A DNA stretch of 64,000 bases from Fretibacter rubidus (GCF_041429785.1 NZ_CP163423.1:2728001-2792000); one strand, 5' to 3'; positions 17,866-26,708 are shown, counted from the first letter of the stretch. The notes: a model not told the origin generated them from the sequence alone. Numbers and translations: made by a program.

Positions 17866-20800
17866 ATGGGATCGCTGGTTTTCAATCAAATCAAACTGGT
17901 CGGGTTTAAGTCTTTCGTAGACCCGACTGATTTTGTGATTGAACCGGGCCTGACCGGGATTGTTGGGCCGAACGGCTGCGGCAAATCCAATCTGCTCGAA
18001 GCCATACGCTGGGTCATGGGCGCCAATTCTGCCAAAGCCATGCGCGGCGGGGCCATGGATGATGTTATATTCTCTGGCACAAAACAGCGCCCGGGCCGTA
18101 ACCAAGCCCATGTTACGCTAACCATTGATAACAAAGCCCGCATCGCCCCGCCGATGTTTAATGATGATGACACGCTGGAAGTGTCGCGTATCATCACCAA
18201 AGGCCAAGGGTCAAAATACCAAGTCAATAATAAGACCGTTCGCGCCAAAGACATTCAGCTTTTATTTGCCGATGCCAGCACAGGCGCGAACTCGCCTGCC
18301 CTCGTCCGCCAAGGCCAAATCAACGAGTTGATTTCAGCCAAGCCGTCCAACCGCCGTAAAATCCTCGAAGAAGCTGCCGGTATTTCAGGCCTGCATACTC
18401 GCCGTCATGAGGCGGAACTCCGTCTTCGCGCAGCAGAAACGAACCTGTCGCGCCTCGATGATATATTACAACAAATCGAAGGGCAGCTTTTATCGCTGCG
18501 CCGTCAATCCCGCCAAGCAGCGCGGTATAAGCGCCTTGCGGGTGAGATTTTTGAATATCGGGCATTGCTGTGGCTAAAGCGGTGGAACGCTGCGATTGAG
18601 ACATTATCCGTCGCGCGTGAGACACTGCAAACTTATGAGACGCAAGTTGGGGACACAGCGGCGGCCGCATCCGAAGCCACGCGCGAAGCCGCCGAATTAG
18701 CTGCCCTTTTGGATCCCAAACGCGAAGAACAAATTATTGCTGCCGCCGTATTAGGACGTCTGAATGCGGCCAAAGAGCTGCTGGAGCGGGACGAGAACGC
18801 GGCCAAAGCCGAGCTTGAAAAACTGCAAGGTGAGATGGAGCAATTGGGCCGCGACTTAGAACGCGAAACAGGCATTGTCACGGACGCCGAAGAAGCCGAA
18901 GCCCGGCTTAAAGTCGAGTTTGAAACCCTATCCGCTGTCAAGGATATGAGCGCCGCACTGGACGCAGCCGCGGACGAGGCGCAAGCCGCCATCGCGCAAC
19001 GCTCGTCGCTGGAGACGGATTATAATGAGCTGACGCGTAAGGCGGCTGATCAAAACGCACGCCTTGATGCCGCGCGGCGTGAAAACACCCAAGCCCAAGC
19101 ACGGCTGGTGCGCGTGACCCGCGACTATGACGCCGCGACGGCCAAGCTAGATAATTTAAGTTCCCATGGAGGCATATTGGGCGGGACCGTGCAATCCGGA
19201 AATCTTTTCTCCTCTGCGGCGAAAGACGCGCTGAGCGCTTTGGATGCGGCGCGGGCAAAAGAACAACAACTCGCCAGCGCTCGGTCAGAGACAGAGACCG
19301 CAGACCAAGCTGCGCGCGAAAACCTCGCCGATGCCAAGCAAGTGGCCTCAAAACTCCGCGCGGAACAAGACGCGCTTAACCGTGTCGTATCGCGCGGAAA
19401 TAGCGATAGCTGGACGCCAGCACTATCAAAAATCGATGTCAAAAAAGGCTATGAGCAAGCGCTCGCCGCGGCCCTAGGTGAGGATCTGGACGCGGCGATT
19501 AATGAGCTCGCCCCCGTCAATTGGCAGGGCGCAACCACCCCCGACCAAGCCCTGCCCAAAGGTGCGACGCCGCTATCACAATTTGTAACCGCCCCGCCTG
19601 AACTGACCGCACGTCTATCCCAAATCGGAATTATTGATGCGGATGATATGGACGCAGTGTCAGAGATGTTAAAACCGGGCCAACGATTGGTCAGCCCGCA
19701 AGGCCGCGTGGTGCGGTGGGACGGTTTGGTCATCGATTCAGATGCCGAGACATCGGCGGCAATACGGCTCAAACAGCAGACCCGCCTGTCTGAAATTGAG
19801 GACGAATTACGCATTGCCGACAGCGCGATTGAGACGGCAAATGCAGCGTTTGAAGCGACACGACAAGCCCGACAAAACGCAGATCAAGCCGCGCGCGAAG
19901 CCCGCCAAGCCCTGCCCGATCTTGAGCGCAAAGAACGCGCCGCCCAAGCCGCATTGACGCAGTTTGAAACCGATATTGCCCGCGAAACGGCGCAAAAACG
20001 CGCGCTTGAAGAGCAAATCGAGCGCCTGCGGGCAGAGCAAGCGGAGCTGAGCAAACAAGCCGATACGGCGCTGGCCGCCCTACAAGCCCTTGAAGGCGTT
20101 GAGGATGTCTCCGCCGCTCAAGACGCGCTATTAGAGGCGTTATCATCCGCGCGCGAAATCGCTGACGATAAAGGGGCGGCCTACCGCAGTTTGAAAAACG
20201 ACATGGACGCGCGCGCCAAACGCCTCTCGGCGGTCGAGTCTGAGCGTACAAATTGGGCCCGCCGCCGCGAAGCCGCGCAAACGCGGGTCACACAGCTAGA
20301 GCGCCGCACGGAGGTGTCCAAGGCCGCGCTAAGCACCGCAACATCTGGCCCCGACCAATTTGAAGATCGCCGCAATAAATTATTTGCAGAATTAGCAACA
20401 GCCGAAAACCGCCGCAAATCCGCCGCCGATGCGCTGGCCCTGTCCGAGAGCCAATTAAAAGAGGCGGAAGCCAAAGCCCGCGACTGCGAAGCCGCCCATA
20501 ACACGGCGCGCGAACACCGCGCTGGCGCCCAAGCGCGCCTGGCCGCGTCAGAGGAACGCATCACAGAGACCCGCGCGCGCATTGACGAAACACTGTCTTG
20601 CGGCCCCGATGAATTGACCCAACATCTCGGCGAGCTCGACCCTGGATCAAAATTATCTGAGACCGATATTGAGCGCAAATTAGAGCGCCTATCCCAAGAG
20701 CGAGAACGCATGGGCGGGGTGAACCTGCGCGCGGACGAAGAAGCGGCCGAGCAAGAAGAGCGCCTGTCCGCCATGTCAGAGGAACGCACGGACCTCATCG

Positions 20801-21333
20801 CCGCCATTGCGCGCCTCCGTGAAGGCATTGACGAGCTTAATTCAGAGGGCCGTCAACGTTTGCTCGCGGCTTTTGATACGGTCAATGGCCATTTTGGGCG
20901 GCTGTTCACAACGCTGTTCGGGGGCGGTGAAGCGGCGCTAGCGCTGACTGAATCAGAGGACCCGCTAGAAGCCGGCCTTGAGGTCATGGTCAGCCCACCG
21001 GGTAAAAAGCTCGGCTCTATGAGCCTGATGTCGGGCGGGGAACAAGCCCTGACGGCCACCGCGCTTATCTTTGCGGTATTCCTGTCAAATCCTGCGCCGA
21101 TCTGTGTGCTGGACGAGGTCGACGCGCCGCTGGATGATGCCAATGTCGCGCGCTATTGTAATCTGCTGGACGAAATGGCGCTGGCGACCAACACCAAATT
21201 CATCGCCATCACCCACAACCCCGTCACCATGGCCCGCATGAACCGCATTTTCGGCGTCACCATGGCCGAACAAGGCGTCAGCCAATTAGTATCAATAGAG
21301 CTAGACGCCGCCGCGAAATTGGTAGCAGTCTAA
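17866..21333 (+). CDS. smc: Chromosome segregation ATPase SMC
   Basis: SMC with ScpA/ScpB organises and segregates chromosomes. The 1155-residue protein has the N-terminal Walker A (GPNGCGKSN, about residues 34-42), two long coiled coils, an abbreviated hinge around residues 520-640, and the C-terminal ABC signature MSGGEQALTATALIFA followed by Walker B ICVLDEVDAPLDDANV. The coiled coils are very rich in Ala, Glu, Arg and Gln. scpA and scpB are not in the window. Two terminator-like hairpins follow. Confidence 0.97.
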   Translation: MGSLVFNQIKLVGFKSFVDPTDFVIEPGLTGIVGPNGCGKSNLLEAIRWVMGANSAKAMRGGAMDDVIFSGTKQRPGRNQAHVTLTIDNKARIAPPMFNDDDTLEVSRIITKGQGSKYQVNNKTVRAKDIQLLFADASTGANSPALVRQGQINELISAKPSNRRKILEEAAGISGLHTRRHEAELRLRAAETNLSRLDDILQQIEGQLLSLRRQSRQAARYKRLAGEIFEYRALLWLKRWNAAIETLSVARETLQTYETQVGDTAAAASEATREAAELAALLDPKREEQIIAAAVLGRLNAAKELLERDENAAKAELEKLQGEMEQLGRDLERETGIVTDAEEAEARLKVEFETLSAVKDMSAALDAAADEAQAAIAQRSSLETDYNELTRKAADQNARLDAARRENTQAQARLVRVTRDYDAATAKLDNLSSHGGILGGTVQSGNLFSSAAKDALSALDAARAKEQQLASARSETETADQAARENLADAKQVASKLRAEQDALNRVVSRGNSDSWTPALSKIDVKKGYEQALAAALGEDLDAAINELAPVNWQGATTPDQALPKGATPLSQFVTAPPELTARLSQIGIIDADDMDAVSEMLKPGQRLVSPQGRVVRWDGLVIDSDAETSAAIRLKQQTRLSEIEDELRIADSAIETANAAFEATRQARQNADQAAREARQALPDLERKERAAQAALTQFETDIARETAQKRALEEQIERLRAEQAELSKQADTALAALQALEGVEDVSAAQDALLEALSSAREIADDKGAAYRSLKNDMDARAKRLSAVESERTNWARRREAAQTRVTQLERRTEVSKAALSTATSGPDQFEDRRNKLFAELATAENRRKSAADALALSESQLKEAEAKARDCEAAHNTAREHRAGAQARLAASEERITETRARIDETLSCGPDELTQHLGELDPGSKLSETDIERKLERLSQERERMGGVNLRADEEAAEQEERLSAMSEERTDLIAAIARLREGIDELNSEGRQRLLAAFDTVNGHFGRLFTTLFGGGEAALALTESEDPLEAGLEVMVSPPGKKLGSMSLMSGGEQALTATALIFAVFLSNPAPICVLDEVDAPLDDANVARYCNLLDEMALATNTKFIAITHNPVTMARMNRIFGVTMAEQGVSQLVSIELDAAAKLVAV

Positions 21334-21380
21334 TTAGTTTAAATTTTGCACCGCAAAATATAAACACAAGGGCAGCAAAA

Positions 21381-21407
21381 AACGCGAAACCTTATCGCGT
21401 TCTTTTG
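21381..21407 (+). terminator. Terminator downstream of smc
   Basis: AACGCGA (21,381-21,387) pairs with TCGCGTT (21,395-21,401) across a 7-base loop and runs into CTTTTG. The A-run on the 5' side could make it act on the other strand as well. Confidence 0.6.
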
Positions 21408-21523
21408 TGCACCGCTTACAAAATTCAAATCCCATAAAAACAAAACAGCCATGTTGAAGCCTTCACAAAACAGCCCTGTTTCGCGTGAATGCACTCTTTA
21501 AAACTATTGAGCGGTGCACAAAA
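21403..21523. repeat. Inverted repeat (14 bp) with nested small repeats downstream of smc
   Basis: TTTTGTGCACCGCT at 21,403-21,416 is matched exactly by its complement AGCGGTGCACAAAA at 21,510-21,523. Between them, ACAAAACAGCC occurs twice (21,440-21,450; 21,465-21,475). A related GCACCGC core occurs in the small hairpin at 21,343-21,359. This 250-bp stretch has no credible gene. Confidence 0.55.
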
Positions 21524-21525
21524 AT

Positions 21526-21548
21526 CGCACGAAAAATGTGCGTTTTTT
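21526..21548 (+). terminator. Second terminator-like hairpin downstream of smc
   Basis: CGCAC (21,526-21,530) pairs with GTGCG (21,538-21,542), followed by TTTTTT. The stem is short but the T-run is perfect. Confidence 0.5.
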
Positions 21549-21559
21549 GCGGCCCTGTT

Positions 21560-21586
21560 GTGTTGTTTGTTTTCAACAAACAACAC
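21560..21586. repeat. Perfect 12-bp hairpin at the 3' end of the 21,586 gene
   Basis: GTGTTGTTTGTT (21,560-21,571) and AACAAACAACAC (21,575-21,586) form a perfect stem with a three-base loop. It touches the stop codon of the minus-strand gene. No T-run follows in either direction, so it may stabilise a 3' end rather than terminate. Confidence 0.5.
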
Positions 21587-22050
21587 TAATCTGGCACACT
21601 GTGCGCGTCCCACACCCCGTCCGCCATACGAAAATCCCCGCGCGTAAACATGGCCATCACCGCTTCACGGACCATGCGCGACGACCAATAGATCATGCGG
21701 TAAACGCTGATACGTCCATGGACAGACAGGCGGCAAAGGCGTTCCATAAATTGTGTCGGTGACAGGCCGCGCGCAGCGTATTGATAAAAAGGCGCGTAAT
21801 TACGCGCAGGCGGAACAGCGCGAGCCGCAAAGCGCGCCCCCCGCCGCTGCGTGGTGCGGTTATGGGGGTAAAGCGGGCGCGTATCATCACGCCCCCTATC
21901 CATAACACCTCGTCCCAAAAGATGCGTTGAAACCACCCCAAGCCAAAGCCAAATCGCAGACAACACCGCCTGAACGCCCGTGGGCGCAGGGCAACGCACG
22001 CCGCAAAGCGGGGCGGCGGTGTCATGATATGTCTGCGGGATTAAATCCAT
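21586..22050 (-). CDS. Hypothetical protein
   Basis: This 154-residue frame has no family I recognise. The N-terminal third has a hydrophobic stretch (VLSAIWLWLGVVSTHLLG); the rest is basic and aromatic, with a coherent C-terminal part (NYAPFYQYAARG, FMERLCRLSVHGRISVYRM, MFTRGDFRMADGVWDAHS) that reads like a folded domain. The ATG at 22,050 has no clear ribosome site, so the start is uncertain. It lies opposite smc behind a strong hairpin. I keep it because the protein sequence is natural-looking and no competing frame is better. Confidence 0.55.
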   Translation of the reverse strand: MDLIPQTYHDTAAPLCGVRCPAPTGVQAVLSAIWLWLGVVSTHLLGRGVMDRGRDDTRPLYPHNRTTQRRGARFAARAVPPARNYAPFYQYAARGLSPTQFMERLCRLSVHGRISVYRMIYWSSRMVREAVMAMFTRGDFRMADGVWDAHSVPD

Positions 22051-22153
22051 GGCCGTATAATACAGCAGGGTTTGAGGGCGGGAGTGGGTTTTTAGAAATT
22101 TAAGGCTACCAAAGGTATTCTAGAGTCTAATATGACTGTTATCTTGTTTACCT

Positions 22154-22267
22154 CCATCCTCTCATCCTCGGGCTTGACCCGCTCTGTGCAGCAGCAAGGA
22201 CCCATCTCAAAAATAGTACTCTGCTGACAGATAGACCCTCGGGTCAAGCCCGAGGATGAGAGGATGG
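22154..22267. repeat. REPIN-like element: two REP palindromes in inverted orientation
   Basis: Positions 22,154-22,181 and 22,240-22,267 are perfect 28-bp inverted copies with a 58-bp loop. Each copy has the core CGGGCTTGACCCG or its complement; the right copy is itself a 7-bp hairpin (CCTCGGG-TCAAG-CCCGAGG). Inside the loop TCTGTGCAGCAG and CTGCTGACAGA pair with one bulge, extending the structure. This is the layout of a REPIN or small non-autonomous element. Related TCATCCTCGGG repeats are common in alphaproteobacterial genomes. It lies in the 390-bp gene-free stretch 22,051-22,440, where I see nothing else. Confidence 0.7.
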
Positions 22268-22440
22268 TCTAGGGCATAAGACTGATTATAAGATGGTCGC
22301 ATTAATCCCCAAAGGAGACCTAGTTATATTTTGGCCTGTTTCTCTTGGCACACAAGCTTTCATCTGATTTCTGCATTACTGATTTAGTGCTTTTGTTTTG
22401 GAGATGAGCTTAAAGCAAGGTCAAAGGTTCTCCCTTAGCG

Positions 22441-23043
22441 CTAATTTGTTGGGCCAAGTAAAGACAACATTTCAGCCCAATCGCCATCTGCTTTGATATA
22501 CAGAGCAACAAAAAATGAAACCATGATTACTAGCATAAGGATAGACATGAATTGCGTCGCGTAAGGCCAATTGCCAGTGTTGGGTTTTCCTGGAAACACA
22601 TCAATATTCTCAGCCCCTTGCTCCGATACCCAAGATATCTGACTTTTGGGCATTATAATTCGTAGGTGTGGAGCTTGATCGAATGCTAATTCAACTGATT
22701 TTGAGTCCCAATACCATCTTTGTTGCCACCCTTTTATATCTGAAAAAGGAATAAATACGGGGTTATGAAAAGGTGCGAGCCACCATATTGGTTTTAAGCC
22801 AATGCCCTCAGAATAAACACCAATTGTCATTATACCGGGGTATGTTCGGGCGGGTTCGCCTTCTGTGTAAAGAACCATTGATCTCATATTTTTTATGGCA
22901 ATTGGCTTAACCCATTTTCTGCCATAGACTTTTGCCAAAGCCTCCCATTCCCGGGCGTGGCGTTTATAAATGAATGCGCATATCGTGAAGACGAAGGCTG
23001 CACCAAATATGTGGATAATAATCTTCTGCAAGAGATCAATCAT
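22441..23043 (-). CDS. Hypothetical membrane protein (pair member B)
   Basis: The 200-residue protein has an N-terminal membrane helix (IIIHIFGAAFVFTICAFIY) and a C-terminal one (FMSILMLVIMVSFFVALYI). Between them is a roughly 120-residue beta-rich region (YPGIMTIGVYSEGIGLKPIWWLAPFHNPVFIPFSDIKGW in part) that looks like a PH-type domain found in small membrane proteins. Its ATG overlaps the stop of the upstream gene by four bases, so the two are co-translated. Base composition is clearly more A+T-rich than the flanks. I assign no function. Confidence 0.75.
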   Translation of the reverse strand: MIDLLQKIIIHIFGAAFVFTICAFIYKRHAREWEALAKVYGRKWVKPIAIKNMRSMVLYTEGEPARTYPGIMTIGVYSEGIGLKPIWWLAPFHNPVFIPFSDIKGWQQRWYWDSKSVELAFDQAPHLRIIMPKSQISWVSEQGAENIDVFPGKPNTGNWPYATQFMSILMLVIMVSFFVALYIKADGDWAEMLSLLGPTN

Positions 23044-23819
23044 TTTGCTAACCTATGATTTGCAGTCTTGAAAGCGTTTTGAATAAAATCTCTTTTGGAA
23101 AGCCTTTCAGCATCCGGGTCCCGCTTCAGGCTCGATGAGAATGGATTTGTTATGCCGGCAGGCCTCTCAAGGGTTCTGTCCTCATAATAAGCAACGAGTA
23201 AATCATCAGACCTTGTCACGAGCCTCACCTCATACATATTACCGACAATTTTATTGCTTGTACGGAGGGATGTATTGGAACCTTCAGCAAAAAACAGGAT
23301 AGGTTCTTTGATTTGTAAAGCGGCTTGAATCGAATCGGGAAGATCGCGACAAATAGTAAGTTGGGTTCCGGGCAGTGTTTTGCCCGATGAATGCGTATGG
23401 CAAAATTGTGCTTTTCGGTATAACCGATAAGCTCTGGCTAAGCGGTCAGTTTCAGTTTGGGTGTATTGTCCAATTCGATACTGCCTCTTGATGAAATCAA
23501 TGTCTGGCTTTGAGAATCTGCCAACTGTTACAAACTTTCGAGGTAGGCGGCTATTTAGTGAAACCTTCTCCAGATTGGCGAGGTATTCCTGCCTTTTATC
23601 AGCTTTTCTGTCTGCTTGATGATCTTGAAATTTTATCGCTAATAACGGGAGTGAGATGACGCCGATGCCGGTGACTAATAAAATAAATTTACCTACAAGG
23701 TTCCTTGATTTGAAAGCGGAAAAAACAAAACTTAACCCAACTGTCAAAAAGCCAAGGTAGTATAAAATGGCTATGACGAGCATGGGAAATACTAATATCC
23801 AAAATGCCCAATTGTCCAT
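23040..23819 (-). CDS. Hypothetical membrane protein (pair member A)
   Basis: The 259-residue protein starts with two or three membrane helices (WILVFPMLVIAILYYLGFL, FILLVTGIGVISLPLLAI), then a basic cytoplasmic or periplasmic region of about 190 residues with no recognised motif. Two Cys lie near residues 148-166 (QFCHTHSSG, LTICRDL). GGAAGGG precedes the ATG. Together with the overlapping gene downstream it forms a two-gene A+T-rich cassette between the REPIN and the ATP synthase operon. This suggests acquisition, possibly a defence or envelope cassette, but no known system is matched. Confidence 0.75.
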   Translation of the reverse strand: MDNWAFWILVFPMLVIAILYYLGFLTVGLSFVFSAFKSRNLVGKFILLVTGIGVISLPLLAIKFQDHQADRKADKRQEYLANLEKVSLNSRLPRKFVTVGRFSKPDIDFIKRQYRIGQYTQTETDRLARAYRLYRKAQFCHTHSSGKTLPGTQLTICRDLPDSIQAALQIKEPILFFAEGSNTSLRTSNKIVGNMYEVRLVTRSDDLLVAYYEDRTLERPAGITNPFSSSLKRDPDAERLSKRDFIQNAFKTANHRLAK

Positions 23820-24126
23820 TTGACCGTCCCTTCCAAATTGACCCCTAACTTAATTTTGTAAAAATTAGTTAAACTGACACTTGGAAGAACTCATTATGTC
23901 GGACTTGGTCGAGTGTCCGGTTAGCCCCCCACCCTCCCCACTTCCCCCTCACCCAGCCGCCAAATCGCAAATCCCCGCCAAAATAACCCCTATCCGCCCC
24001 AAAATCCGCCCTATTTCACCCAATCCCCGCGAGTCGTGCAAAGCTGGCGAAAGCTTTATTGTCGCAATGCGGGAAAACTTTTAATAAGTGTTTGATTTCA
24101 ACGGCTTAGCATATGTCGACTTGCTG
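23820..24126. other. Gene-poor stretch before the ATP synthase operon
   Basis: This gap holds the upstream region of the 23,819 gene, a C-rich strand-biased segment (about 23,920-24,020, dominated by CCC and CCAAAATC runs) and then an A+T-rich part. A 67-codon frame at 23,881 is mostly proline from the C-rich segment and is not convincing. TTTAATAAGTGTTTGA at about 24,080 weakly resembles the recurrent motif at 17,060. Confidence 0.4.
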
Positions 24127-24155
24127 TTGACTTAGCGAGGGGCCATGAGTATGTT
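24127..24155 (+). promoter_or_regulatory. Probable sigma-70-type promoter of the F0 operon
   Basis: TTGACT at 24,127-24,132 and TATGTT at 24,150-24,155 are separated by 17 bases, about 80 bases before the atpI start. It is the best promoter match in this gap; the transcription start is not shown by the sequence. Confidence 0.45.
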
Positions 24156-24232
24156 GCGCGCGCATTTGGGGCCTTTAGGCATGTGTGGCGGACGGTTTCG
24201 CCGCTGTTTTGAAGGGTCCGGGGGCAGTCGCT

Positions 24233-24601
24233 ATGTCAAACCAAGATGGAAATCCTAAGTCAGTTGTAAAATCGTCGGAGCTCGACGCGTTTGATGCCAA
24301 GCTAAAAGCGATGCAATCAAAGCATAAGCCCAAGGATTACAGCACCAAAGACGACGGAACTTTGCTGGGGATGGCGTGGCGGATGAGCACGGAATTATTG
24401 GTTTCCGTTCTGGTCGGGTTAGGTTTGGGCATGGGTCTGGACCATCTGTTTGGGACGAAGCCTTGGTTTTTATTTTTGGGTCTTGGATTTGGGATTGCTG
24501 CGGGCATAAAGACAGTTTTGATGACGGCGGAAAAAATGGACGCCCAGACAAAACATCTGCCCATCGGCGATGATTTACCCGATGACAAGAGCGACGATTA
24601 A
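24233..24601 (+). CDS. atpI: ATP synthase protein I (AtpI/AtpZ family)
   Basis: The 122-residue protein has a charged N-terminal half (AKLKAMQSKHKPKD) and two membrane helices (LVSVLVGLGLGMGLDHLFG, FLFLGLGFGIAAGIKTVL) with the Gly-rich pattern of AtpI, which helps assemble the c-ring. The ATG at 24,233 is preferred over the open frame to 24,185, whose leader is unlike the family. It is the first gene of the F0 operon and is followed 11 bases later by atpB. Confidence 0.88.
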   Translation: MSNQDGNPKSVVKSSELDAFDAKLKAMQSKHKPKDYSTKDDGTLLGMAWRMSTELLVSVLVGLGLGMGLDHLFGTKPWFLFLGLGFGIAAGIKTVLMTAEKMDAQTKHLPIGDDLPDDKSDD

Positions 24602-24612
24602 GGGAGCGGGAC

Positions 24613-25362
24613 GTGGCCAACGACCCCATGAAACAGTTTGAGATCAAACAGATCTTGAAACTTCCAGAAGTTGCCGGGCAGGATATTTCCTTCACCAACT
24701 CATCCCTTTGGATGGTCGTGGCGGTCCTGTTGATTATTGTTTTCTTTGCGCTGACGGCCAAAGGCAAGCTTATCCCCGGTCGTGTGCAATCGATGGGCGA
24801 AATGTCCTATGAATTTATCGCCAATATGGTGAAAGACACCACCGGGCCAGAGGCGATGAAGTTCTTCCCCTTCGTGTTCTGTCTGTTCTTTTTTATTCTA
24901 TTTTCCAACTTGATCGGGATGAACCCTTACGCCTTTACGACGACGTCGCATTTGGCTGTGACTGTGGCGTTGGCTGTGTTCACAATTGCCGTGGTGATTG
25001 TCGCGGGTATTTGGAAAAACGGATTTAAGTGGTTTAAGATTTTTGCGCCTGCGGGCCTTCCCTTGCCAATGTATATTCTGGTCGTGCCGATTGAGATTAT
25101 CTCTTTCCTCTCGCGCCCCATCACGCTGGCCGTTCGTTTGTTCGGTAACATGACGGCGGGCCATATTATGTTAAAGCTGTTCGCGATTTTCGCCGCCTAT
25201 CTGGTCGGCCAAGGCGGGCTTTATATCTTTGGTGCGATTGTGCCGATTTTGGGAACAATGGCGATTGTCGCCCTCGAATTCCTGGTCGCGGCATTGCAAG
25301 CTTTTGTGTTTGCAATCCTCACCTGTGTTTACCTCAATGACGTATATCACGTCGATCACTAA
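24613..25362 (+). CDS. atpB: F0F1 ATP synthase subunit a
   Basis: Subunit a forms the two proton half-channels. The 249-residue protein has five or six membrane helices and the key segment SRPITLAVRLFGNMTAGHIMLKL with the essential Arg facing the c-ring. The start is GTG at 24,613 with GGAG seven bases upstream. Its product works with atpE, atpF' and atpF directly downstream; the F1 genes are not in the window, as is usual in Alphaproteobacteria. Confidence 0.97.
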   Translation: MANDPMKQFEIKQILKLPEVAGQDISFTNSSLWMVVAVLLIIVFFALTAKGKLIPGRVQSMGEMSYEFIANMVKDTTGPEAMKFFPFVFCLFFFILFSNLIGMNPYAFTTTSHLAVTVALAVFTIAVVIVAGIWKNGFKWFKIFAPAGLPLPMYILVVPIEIISFLSRPITLAVRLFGNMTAGHIMLKLFAIFAAYLVGQGGLYIFGAIVPILGTMAIVALEFLVAALQAFVFAILTCVYLNDVYHVDH

Positions 25363-25389
25363 GCATTCCATTTTTCAAGGAGAACCATA

Positions 25390-25614
25390 ATGGACGCAGA
25401 AGCAGCAAAATATATCGGCGCAGGCCTAGCGGGTCTTGCCCTTTTCGGTGCCGCCATCGGTATTGGTAACATCTTTTCAAGCTACCTTTCTGGTGCGCTT
25501 CGTAACCCATCCGCCGCTGATAGCCAGCGCACAAACTTGCTCTTGGGCTTTGCCCTTTGTGAAGCGACAGGCCTGTTCGGCTTCGTTCTCGCAATGATCA
25601 TGTTGTTCGTATAA
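25390..25614 (+). CDS. atpE: F0F1 ATP synthase subunit c
   Basis: The 74-residue hairpin protein forms the rotating ring. It has the Gly-rich first helix (GAAIGIGNIF), the polar loop RNPSA, and the proton-binding Glu at about residue 58 (FALCEATGLFGF). AAGGAG lies just before the ATG. The residue pattern in helix 1 fits a proton rather than a sodium ring. Confidence 0.97.
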   Translation: MDAEAAKYIGAGLAGLALFGAAIGIGNIFSSYLSGALRNPSAADSQRTNLLLGFALCEATGLFGFVLAMIMLFV

Positions 25615-25643
25615 TCGACCGCTTTTAAAGTTTGGAGACGATC

Positions 25644-26183
25644 ATGGCCGCTGAGACAGCCTATAGTGACGCGAGCGATGCTGCGGGTTCATCCGGTGGT
25701 ATGGCGCAACTTGATCTCTCGACATGGGCGAGCCAGATTTTCTGGCTCGTCATTACCTTTGCCGTGCTTTATTTCGTCTTATCGAAATTTATCCTGCCAA
25801 AGATTGACGAAGGCCTGACCAATCGCGGTGACCGTATTGCCGATGATTTGGAAGAAGCAGCGCGCATGACCCAAGAGGCCCAACAGGCCGAGTTGGATTA
25901 TGAGCAGTCTATGGCCGATGCCAAAGCCAAAGCGCACAATATCTCAGAGACAACGCGTAAATCCGTTGAGGCTGAAATCGAAGCCGATATCGCAAAGGCC
26001 GAGGAAGAGTTTGCTCGCAAACAATCCGAAGCTGATACGCGTATCGCCAAAGTCAAAGCCGCAGGCTTAGCCAAAGTGGACGAGGTCGCGCTCGACACTG
26101 TGTCTGCGATTTTGGACAAGGTTGCAGGCCTGAAAGTGCCGGCGAGCGCCGTGAAATCTGCTGTCTCTAACGTGAAAGGCTAG
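25644..26183 (+). CDS. atpF': F0F1 ATP synthase subunit b'
   Basis: The 179-residue stator subunit has one N-terminal membrane helix (IFWLVITFAVLYFVLSKFILP) and a long Ala/Glu/Lys coiled coil. Subunit b' with b forms the heterodimeric peripheral stalk in photosynthetic and alphaproteobacterial enzymes. The ATG at 25,644 has GGAG six bases upstream and is chosen over TTG 25,632. Confidence 0.93.
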   Translation: MAAETAYSDASDAAGSSGGMAQLDLSTWASQIFWLVITFAVLYFVLSKFILPKIDEGLTNRGDRIADDLEEAARMTQEAQQAELDYEQSMADAKAKAHNISETTRKSVEAEIEADIAKAEEEFARKQSEADTRIAKVKAAGLAKVDEVALDTVSAILDKVAGLKVPASAVKSAVSNVKG

Positions 26184-26186
26184 GCC

Positions 26187-26708
26187 ATGACATTGACTAT
26201 TCAAGCCGCTGTTGGAGCCCCGTTTTATCTCGATTCATCTTTTTGGGTCGCCGTCGCGGTCTTATTGTTCATTGCCCTTGTTGTTTATAAAGGCGCGGAT
26301 AAAGCTATCATTAAGGCGCTAGATAATCGCGCGGATACAATTAAAGCCGAGCTTGAAGAAGCCCGCCGTCTGCGCGAAGAGGCGCAAGCTTTGCTCGCCT
26401 CTTACAAGCGCAAACAAAAAGAAGCCGAAGAGCAAGCCGAGAATATCGTCAAGCAAGCCCGCCATGACGCCGCTGTTATGGCCAATCAGGCACGCAAAGA
26501 TTTGGCTGACCGTATAGAGCGCCGCACGGCGATGGCCGAAGCCAAAATCGCCAATGCCCAAGCAAAAGCCGAAGCCGAAGTGCGCGCCCGCGCGGCTGAC
26601 ATTGCCTTGGACGCCGCAGAAGAATTGCTACAGACGAAGATGAGCGCCGCCGCAAAAGCAAAGCTGATTAAGTCTGGCATTGGCGGGATGGGTAACATCC
26701 TGAACTAG
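26187..26708 (+). CDS. atpF: F0F1 ATP synthase subunit b
   Basis: The 173-residue stator subunit has an N-terminal membrane helix (SSFWVAVAVLLFIALVVYKGA) and a long charged coiled coil (RRLREEAQALLASYKRKQKEAE). It starts three bases after the b' stop and ends the operon, which closes with a strong terminator. Confidence 0.95.
   Translation: MTLTIQAAVGAPFYLDSSFWVAVAVLLFIALVVYKGADKAIIKALDNRADTIKAELEEARRLREEAQALLASYKRKQKEAEEQAENIVKQARHDAAVMANQARKDLADRIERRTAMAEAKIANAQAKAEAEVRARAADIALDAAEELLQTKMSAAAKAKLIKSGIGGMGNILN

Noticed and set aside
19769-20828. Long open frames opposite smc
   Set aside because: The Ala/Glu/Arg-rich coiled-coil codons of smc keep antisense frames open; the products are Ser/Arg-rich and non-natural.
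21693-22025. Alternative 110-codon frame within the 21,586-22,050 gene
   Set aside because: Arg/Ala/Phe-rich shadow; the longer frame gives the more natural protein.
23881-24084. 67-codon frame before atpI
   Set aside because: Mostly proline from a C-rich segment, with no family and no ribosome site.
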